Positions 31,671-35,663 of a stretch of 35,663 nucleotides of DNA are shown piece by piece; position 1 is the first letter of the stretch, and each line of letters begins with the position of its first letter. The notes below the pieces were generated by a model. It did no database searches and was not told the DNA's origin. It saw only the letters and a list, made by a program, of their open reading frames with translations. The position numbers were made by a program, and so were the translations under genes. The stretch lies in assembly GCA_903955385.1 (NCBI GenBank), contig CAJBNH010000016.1, positions 1 through 35,663 on the forward strand, in the 5' to 3' direction. Origin of the DNA: an uncultured Myxococcales bacterium. Its GTDB lineage: Bacteria > Myxococcota_A > UBA9042.

Positions 31671-31686
31671 TGGCACGCGGATTGCA
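31671..31686 (+). promoter_or_regulatory. Sigma-54 (-24/-12) promoter of the multihaem cytochrome gene
   Basis: TGGCACGCGGATTGCA matches the RpoN consensus TGGCAC-N5-TTGCA at every defined base, with GG at 31672-31673 and GC at 31684-31685, 12 bp apart. Transcription would start near 31697, leaving about 47 nt before the ATG at 31744. Transcription would need an enhancer-binding activator, and none is encoded in this window. Confidence 0.85.
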
Positions 31687-31743
31687 GGACGTGACGCGCG
31701 TACACGGCGCGGCTTTGGCAGCTAGCGCGGGGGAGCCATCCAA

Positions 31744-34497
31744 ATGACGAACTATCTGAAGACGACTGTGATGCTTGCCGTTTTGGCGCTCGTTGCCGTG
31801 GGCTGCGAGGGTGCTGCGGGCAAGAACGGGACCCAGGGGTTGACGGGCGCGACGGGTGAAACCGGCCTCCAGGGTACCCAAGGCGATCCCGGCAAGGACG
31901 GCGCTGACGGCACCAACGGTACCGACGGCCTGCCCGGCACCAAGGGCGACCAGGGCGACCCCGGCACAAAGGGCGACAAGGGCGACACCGGAGCTGACGG
32001 CAACGTCGCTTCCGCCAAGGGCACCCTGTCCGGCACCGTCAACGACAAGGACGGCAAGGGCATCCAAGGCGCGACGGTCACCGTCACCCCCGTCGGCCAG
32101 ACGGCGACGACCGGTGCCGACGGCGCGTTCGAGCTCAAGGATCTTCCGGTCGGCGCATACTCCGTCGCCTTCGAGAAGGCGGGCTTCCTCCCCAAGACCA
32201 TCGCTGCCGTGGGCGTCGTCGCGCTGAATACGACGACCCTCGCTGTGGCCCTCGAGGTCGATCCGGCCGCCGGCAAGACGCCGACGATCACCGTCACCAG
32301 CCAGCACTCGGTCGGCTTCGGCAAGGCCGTCGACGTCCAGGCCACCGTGGTCGACGACGACAACGCCGCGATCGACCTGAAGTTCACGTGGACGCAGACC
32401 GCCGGTCGCACCGTCGTGCTCGCGGGCGCCACGACCGCCAAGCTCTCGTTCACCACCAAGGCCGTGTCCGAGGCCAAGGTCATCGAGTTGGCCCGCTTCG
32501 GCGTGCTGGGCTTCACCCCCGACGACGTCGACTACGCCTTCGAACTCGCCGTCACCGACCCGCAGGGCCACGTCGGCAAGGCCACCGTCACCGTCACCGC
32601 CGCCGAGGTCGCTTCCAGCCTGCGCAACGTCCCGAACGGCGTGGTGGTGTACCTGCAGGGCGACGACCTCGACAGCGCCGGCAAGGACAAGACCGAGTGG
32701 GCATGGACGCTGTCGGCTCCCGTCGGCTCGACCGCCAAGCTCGACGACGCCGCCACGCAGTTCCCGCACTTCACCCCCGACGTGAAGGGCACCTACAAGC
32801 TCGCCGAGACCAAGGCCGCCAAGACGATGGACATCCTCGCCGGCACGTGGACGGGCGTGATGGTCGGCGACGACATGTGCACGGTCTGCCACGATGGTTC
32901 GACCGCTGCCGACAAGTTCACGGGGTGGAAGAAGACCGCTCACTACAGCGCGGCCCAGCGCAAGCTCGACGGCGTCTCTGGCGCGTACTTTCCCAAAGAA
33001 TGCATGGCTTGCCACTCGGTCGGCTGGTCGCCCGTCGCCAACAACGGCGGGTTTGACGACGTAGCCGCCACCAGCAACTGGATCTTCGACAAGCCCGCGG
33101 CCGGCACCTGGGCCAAGCTCCTGAGCGACAAGCCCGAATTGGCCAAGCTGGCCGGCATCCAGTGCGAGAACTGCCACGGTCCGCAGAGCTCGTCCGCGCA
33201 CAAGGGCGGCGCCTCGCGCGTCTCGTTCAGCAACGAGGTGTGCGCTGCGTGCCACCAGGAAGAGCCGTACCACTACAAGCCCGAGCAGATGGAGGGCACC
33301 GGCCACTCGAACGCCGAAATCGCGGTCACCGAGGCCTCGTGGGAGAACCGCAACGCCTCGGTCGGCCACTGCGGTCGCTGCCACGCGGCGCAGGGCTTCG
33401 CCAAGTACGCCAAGCAACTCGAGCTCGGCTACTCCGGCAACCTGACCATGGACGGCAAGCTTCCCGCCGCCGACGGCAGCAACGTGCTCGTGTTCGACGT
33501 GGCCAACAAGGCCGCCCAGACCGCGAAGTCCGAGAAGTGGGCTCGCGACAACGGTCTGGACAAGGCCAACGTCCAGCCGGTGACCTGCACCGCTTGCCAC
33601 GACCCCCACGAGGCGACGAACCCCGCGCAGCTGCGCCTGTACAACGACATCGCCGAGCTGCCGAACGGCATCAAAGGCATCAAGGGCGTCGGCGCGGGCG
33701 CGCTGTGCATGGCCTGCCACAACACGCGCAACGGCGAGAAGAACGACTTCGTGGCGGCCCCGACGGGCTTCACGGGTCCCCACTACTCGTCCGAGACCGA
33801 CGTGCTCTACGGCTTCAACGCGTACTTCATGCCGCGCTGGACGCCCTCGCACCACTTGGCGATCAAGGACACCTGCGCAGGCTGCCACGTGGCCATTCCG
33901 ACCGACGCCCAGGCCGCCAAGAAGCAGGCCAGCAACCACGCGTTCAGGACCGACACGACGATCTGCAAGAAGTGCCACACGAACGTGGACGGCGAGGGCT
34001 ATCAGGAAGCCGTGCACCTGCAGATGACGGGTCTGGAGGCGTCGATCACTTCGAAGGTCAAGGCGTTGGTCGTCGAGGCCCTGGCTGCCGGCAAGAAGGT
34101 CTACGTTCGCGCGAACGACCCCGTGACCGACTACTACAGCAGCCCCAAGGACCCGACGGTCGAGATCAAGGTCGCGCCCGAGTCCGTGATGCTCGAGCAC
34201 GTGCACGGCCAGATCTCGTTCCGCTTCGTCATGAAGGACGCGATCGAAGTTCCTTGGGTCACCGCGGCGGGAGCCGATGCCGGCAAGACCAACATCAAGG
34301 AACTGTACTGCCAGTCGGGCACCATCAAGGTGGTCGCGGTGGACAACACGTCGACCACGCTGACGGCGCCGGCGTCGACCGTGATGAAGGCCATCTGGAA
34401 CTACGATTTGCTGCACAGCGACGGGACGCACGGCGTGCACAACCCGACGTTCTACCAGAAGGTTATCGAGGCCACGACGGCCGCGCTCGCCAAGTAA
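31744..34497 (+). CDS. Collagen-like nonahaem c-type cytochrome lipoprotein
   Basis: This 917-residue lipoprotein has lipobox VAVGC (Cys21). Residues 26-86 form 21 uninterrupted Gly-X-Y triplets, collagen-like and rich in KGD, DPG and GAD. A carboxypeptidase-regulatory-like beta domain (about 92-170; GTLSGTVNDKDGKGIQGATV) and strand-rich domains to about 370 follow. The haem region has nine CXXCH sites, starting at Cys379, 420, 474, 500, 543, 615, 655, 711 and 741. The C-terminal domain (about 746-917) has no haem site. Haem spacing and CHxxH surroundings recall cytochrome c554/hydroxylamine-oxidoreductase-type multihaem proteins, but I cannot place it in one family. GGGGGAG precedes the ATG. 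A surface electron-transfer role is inferred from lipidation, haem number and the next multihaem gene. Confidence 0.93.
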   Translation: MTNYLKTTVMLAVLALVAVGCEGAAGKNGTQGLTGATGETGLQGTQGDPGKDGADGTNGTDGLPGTKGDQGDPGTKGDKGDTGADGNVASAKGTLSGTVNDKDGKGIQGATVTVTPVGQTATTGADGAFELKDLPVGAYSVAFEKAGFLPKTIAAVGVVALNTTTLAVALEVDPAAGKTPTITVTSQHSVGFGKAVDVQATVVDDDNAAIDLKFTWTQTAGRTVVLAGATTAKLSFTTKAVSEAKVIELARFGVLGFTPDDVDYAFELAVTDPQGHVGKATVTVTAAEVASSLRNVPNGVVVYLQGDDLDSAGKDKTEWAWTLSAPVGSTAKLDDAATQFPHFTPDVKGTYKLAETKAAKTMDILAGTWTGVMVGDDMCTVCHDGSTAADKFTGWKKTAHYSAAQRKLDGVSGAYFPKECMACHSVGWSPVANNGGFDDVAATSNWIFDKPAAGTWAKLLSDKPELAKLAGIQCENCHGPQSSSAHKGGASRVSFSNEVCAACHQEEPYHYKPEQMEGTGHSNAEIAVTEASWENRNASVGHCGRCHAAQGFAKYAKQLELGYSGNLTMDGKLPAADGSNVLVFDVANKAAQTAKSEKWARDNGLDKANVQPVTCTACHDPHEATNPAQLRLYNDIAELPNGIKGIKGVGAGALCMACHNTRNGEKNDFVAAPTGFTGPHYSSETDVLYGFNAYFMPRWTPSHHLAIKDTCAGCHVAIPTDAQAAKKQASNHAFRTDTTICKKCHTNVDGEGYQEAVHLQMTGLEASITSKVKALVVEALAAGKKVYVRANDPVTDYYSSPKDPTVEIKVAPESVMLEHVHGQISFRFVMKDAIEVPWVTAAGADAGKTNIKELYCQSGTIKVVAVDNTSTTLTAPASTVMKAIWNYDLLHSDGTHGVHNPTFYQKVIEATTAALAK
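31819..32001 (+). repeat. Collagen-like Gly-X-Y coding repeat
   Basis: Twenty-one consecutive triplets starting with glycine lie directly after the lipidated Cys. Nucleotide copies differ, so this is a diverged repeat. Confidence 0.95.
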
Positions 34498-34513
34498 GTA
34501 ACTGAGAACGAGT

Positions 34514-34555
34514 CCGGCGAGGGGCAGGGGGGACCGCAACACTGCCTCTCGCCGG
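34514..34555 (+). terminator. Long hairpin after the nonahaem cytochrome gene
   Basis: A 14-bp stem pairs 34514-34527 with 34542-34555, perfect except for one G-U pair, with a 14-nt loop, starting 16 bp after the stop codon. No T-run follows, so it may be a Rho-assisted terminator, a 3' stabiliser or an attenuator that lowers expression of the downstream cytochrome. Confidence 0.6.
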
Positions 34556-34685
34556 GCGAAACGCTCAGCACGTCATGCATTGCTCGTTGGCCCTGGCCGG
34601 ATCTCCCGCCAGTGCGCCCCGGATCACCCCGACTCCTGCTTGCAGGGGTCCCCGTTGCCGCGATGCCCGCGGCCGTGATGCCACC

Positions 34686-35663
34686 ATGAGGATCCGCCGA
34701 TCCCTGTCGTCGCCGTCACGTGGCTCTCTCGTTGCGCTGCTTGCCTGCCTGCCCTTGTGGGCGGCCTGCGACACGGCGCGCGAGCTGCCACCTGACGCCG
34801 ACGCGACCCAGACGTGCACCGCCTGCCACGGCAGTGTAGACAACTCCGCTCCGCCCAAGGCGATTGGCGGCAAAACTGCCACCACCGAGCGCGGAGTGGG
34901 TGCGCACCAGGCTCACTTGAAGGCCGGTCTCACCACCGCCGTCGAGTGTGCGACGTGCCACGTCGTACCAAAGACGACCTACGAGGGCGTCCACCTGGAT
35001 GACAAGGTCGACGTGATGTGGACCGGCATCGCGCTTGCCAACGGCGCCACGCCCACCTGGGACCCGGCGACGCAGACCTGCTCTGGAACCTACTGTCACG
35101 GAGCGACGTTGAAGGGCGGCGGCAAGGTCAACTCGCCGAAGTGGACGCTTGTCGACGGCTCCCAGAAGGCCTGTGACGCTTGCCACGGCGCGCCGCCGCC
35201 CGCCCCGCACCCGACCAAGGGCGCGTGCGCGGGTTGCCACGCCGACACGGCGGGTCCGGGACTCTCCATCGCCAACAAGGCCTCTCACATCAACGGCAAG
35301 GTCGACATCATGCTTGCCGCCAACGCCCCCTGCGGCAGTTGCCACGGCGCGCCCCCGCCCTCGCCGCACCCGGCGGCGACGGCGTGCGAGACCTGCCACG
35401 GCGAGACGGCCGGCCCGAACATGACCATCGCGAACGCGGCCAACCACATGAACGGCAAGGTTGAATTTGCGGTCGGTCCTGGATCGTGCGCGGGCTGTCA
35501 CGGCGCCCCGCCCGCTGCGCCGCACCCGACCGGCAACGCCTGCGAGACCTGCCACTCGGAAACTGCCGGTCCCGGCTTGACCATCATCGGTAGCTCTCTG
35601 CACCGCAACAAGAAGACGGATGTCTCGGTCGTGAATGGTGCGGACTGCGCGGGCTGCCACGGC
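34686..35663 (+). CDS. Tandem-repeat multihaem lipoprotein (CXXCH/CX4CH), 3' end outside window
   Basis: The frame is open from an ATG at 34686 to the right edge (326 residues). A signal peptide ends in lipobox LWAAC. Ten haem-binding sites are visible: nine CXXCH (CTACH, CATCH, CDACH, CAGCH, CGSCH, CETCH, CAGCH, CETCH, CAGCH) and one CX4CH (CSGTYCH). From about residue 160 the protein is built of repeats of about 45 residues with CHGAPPPxPHP, a Cys-x-x-Cys-His site, TAGPG and a His-containing helix. The mixed CX4CH/CXXCH pattern is that of the Geobacter-type outer-surface multihaem family. No good ribosome binding site precedes the ATG, and the 188-bp gap holds a strong hairpin. It is probably functionally paired with the upstream nonahaem protein. 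Confidence 0.9.
   Translation, partial: MRIRRSLSSPSRGSLVALLACLPLWAACDTARELPPDADATQTCTACHGSVDNSAPPKAIGGKTATTERGVGAHQAHLKAGLTTAVECATCHVVPKTTYEGVHLDDKVDVMWTGIALANGATPTWDPATQTCSGTYCHGATLKGGGKVNSPKWTLVDGSQKACDACHGAPPPAPHPTKGACAGCHADTAGPGLSIANKASHINGKVDIMLAANAPCGSCHGAPPPSPHPAATACETCHGETAGPNMTIANAANHMNGKVEFAVGPGSCAGCHGAPPAAPHPTGNACETCHSETAGPGLTIIGSSLHRNKKTDVSVVNGADCAGCHG
35167..35663 (+). repeat. Tandem haem-binding coding repeat
   Basis: Three full units and part of a fourth, each roughly 135-150 bp, encode CHGAPPPxPHPxxxxC followed by a second CXXCH and a TAGP segment. The array continues past the window edge, so the total haem number is unknown. Confidence 0.85.

Noticed and set aside
31744-34497. 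HxsA-like substrate for the neighbouring HxsB
   Set aside because: The cytochrome has no His-X-Ser repeat and no peptide tail of that kind; its His residues belong to haem sites.
31636-34542. A 968-codon open frame antisense to the nonahaem cytochrome gene
   Set aside because: It is a GC-skewed shadow: the plus strand has a lipoprotein signal, collagen triplets and nine CXXCH sites, while the antisense product is Val/Arg/Gly-rich with no motif.
1-35663. tRNA genes, rRNA, insertion sequences, phage or plasmid functions
   Set aside because: No tRNA-like T-arm and acceptor pairing, transposase, integrase, terminal inverted repeats or target duplications were recognised in any intergenic gap.

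Overview
The window is GC-rich and gene-dense, with no intergenic gap over about 250 bp. It looks like a chromosomal segment of a Myxococcota-type (deltaproteobacterial) bacterium. Reasons: two transmembrane Ser/Thr kinases (one with an N-terminal zinc ribbon), many secreted lipoproteins, giant Cys-rich lipoproteins with repeated 'CDDGNxCT' modules, a class II HMG-CoA reductase, a menaquinone-type UbiE methyltransferase, multihaem c-type cytochromes and a sigma-54 promoter. No tRNA, rRNA, CRISPR array, insertion sequence or phage gene was seen.

Region 1 (1-5.3 kb, minus strand): a 3'-truncated IPT/TIG lipoprotein, an SppA protease fused to an N-terminal beta-barrel-like domain, and a putative lipoprotein with a very long Ala/Glu/Arg/Lys helical repeat. 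Region 2 (5.5-10.9 kb, plus): Xaa-Pro aminopeptidase PepP, a receptor-like Ser/Thr kinase with a Lys/Pro/Ala/Val tail, ApaG and a CAP-domain lipoprotein. Region 3 (10.9-14.8 kb, minus): a zinc-ribbon Ser/Thr kinase translationally coupled to a TPR membrane protein, then a lipoprotein and a 59-residue basic protein. Region 4 (15-24 kb): two large Cys-rich lipoproteins sharing the same module, one carrying two propeller-like domains (the second an RCC1 type), the other about 26 Cys modules. They converge on kbl (2-amino-3-ketobutyrate CoA ligase). Region 5 (24.1-27.3 kb, plus): mvaA and ubiE overlap by 4 bp (mevalonate and quinone-ring methylation) and are followed by 6-phosphofructokinase.

Region 6 (27.2-35.7 kb) is the most unusual part. 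On the minus strand are a radical SAM protein, a Crp/Fnr-family regulator with four N-terminal cysteines and a matching operator-like palindrome upstream, and a HxsB-type radical SAM/SPASM maturase with none of its usual Hxs partners in view. Divergent from them, behind a near-consensus -24/-12 sigma-54 promoter, is a lipoprotein combining 21 collagen-like Gly-X-Y triplets, a carboxypeptidase-regulatory-like domain and nine CXXCH haem sites. A second tandem-repeat multihaem lipoprotein follows and runs off the window. I read this as a redox-controlled surface electron-transfer island with an attached radical-SAM module; the functional link between the two halves is inference.

Several genes have recognisable -35/-10 pairs with a recurrent TAG(A/G)CT -10 element. 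Two genes (apaG and the 247-residue protein at 27.3-28.0 kb) lack a ribosome binding site and have a -10-like element 6-7 nt before the ATG, suggesting leaderless transcripts.
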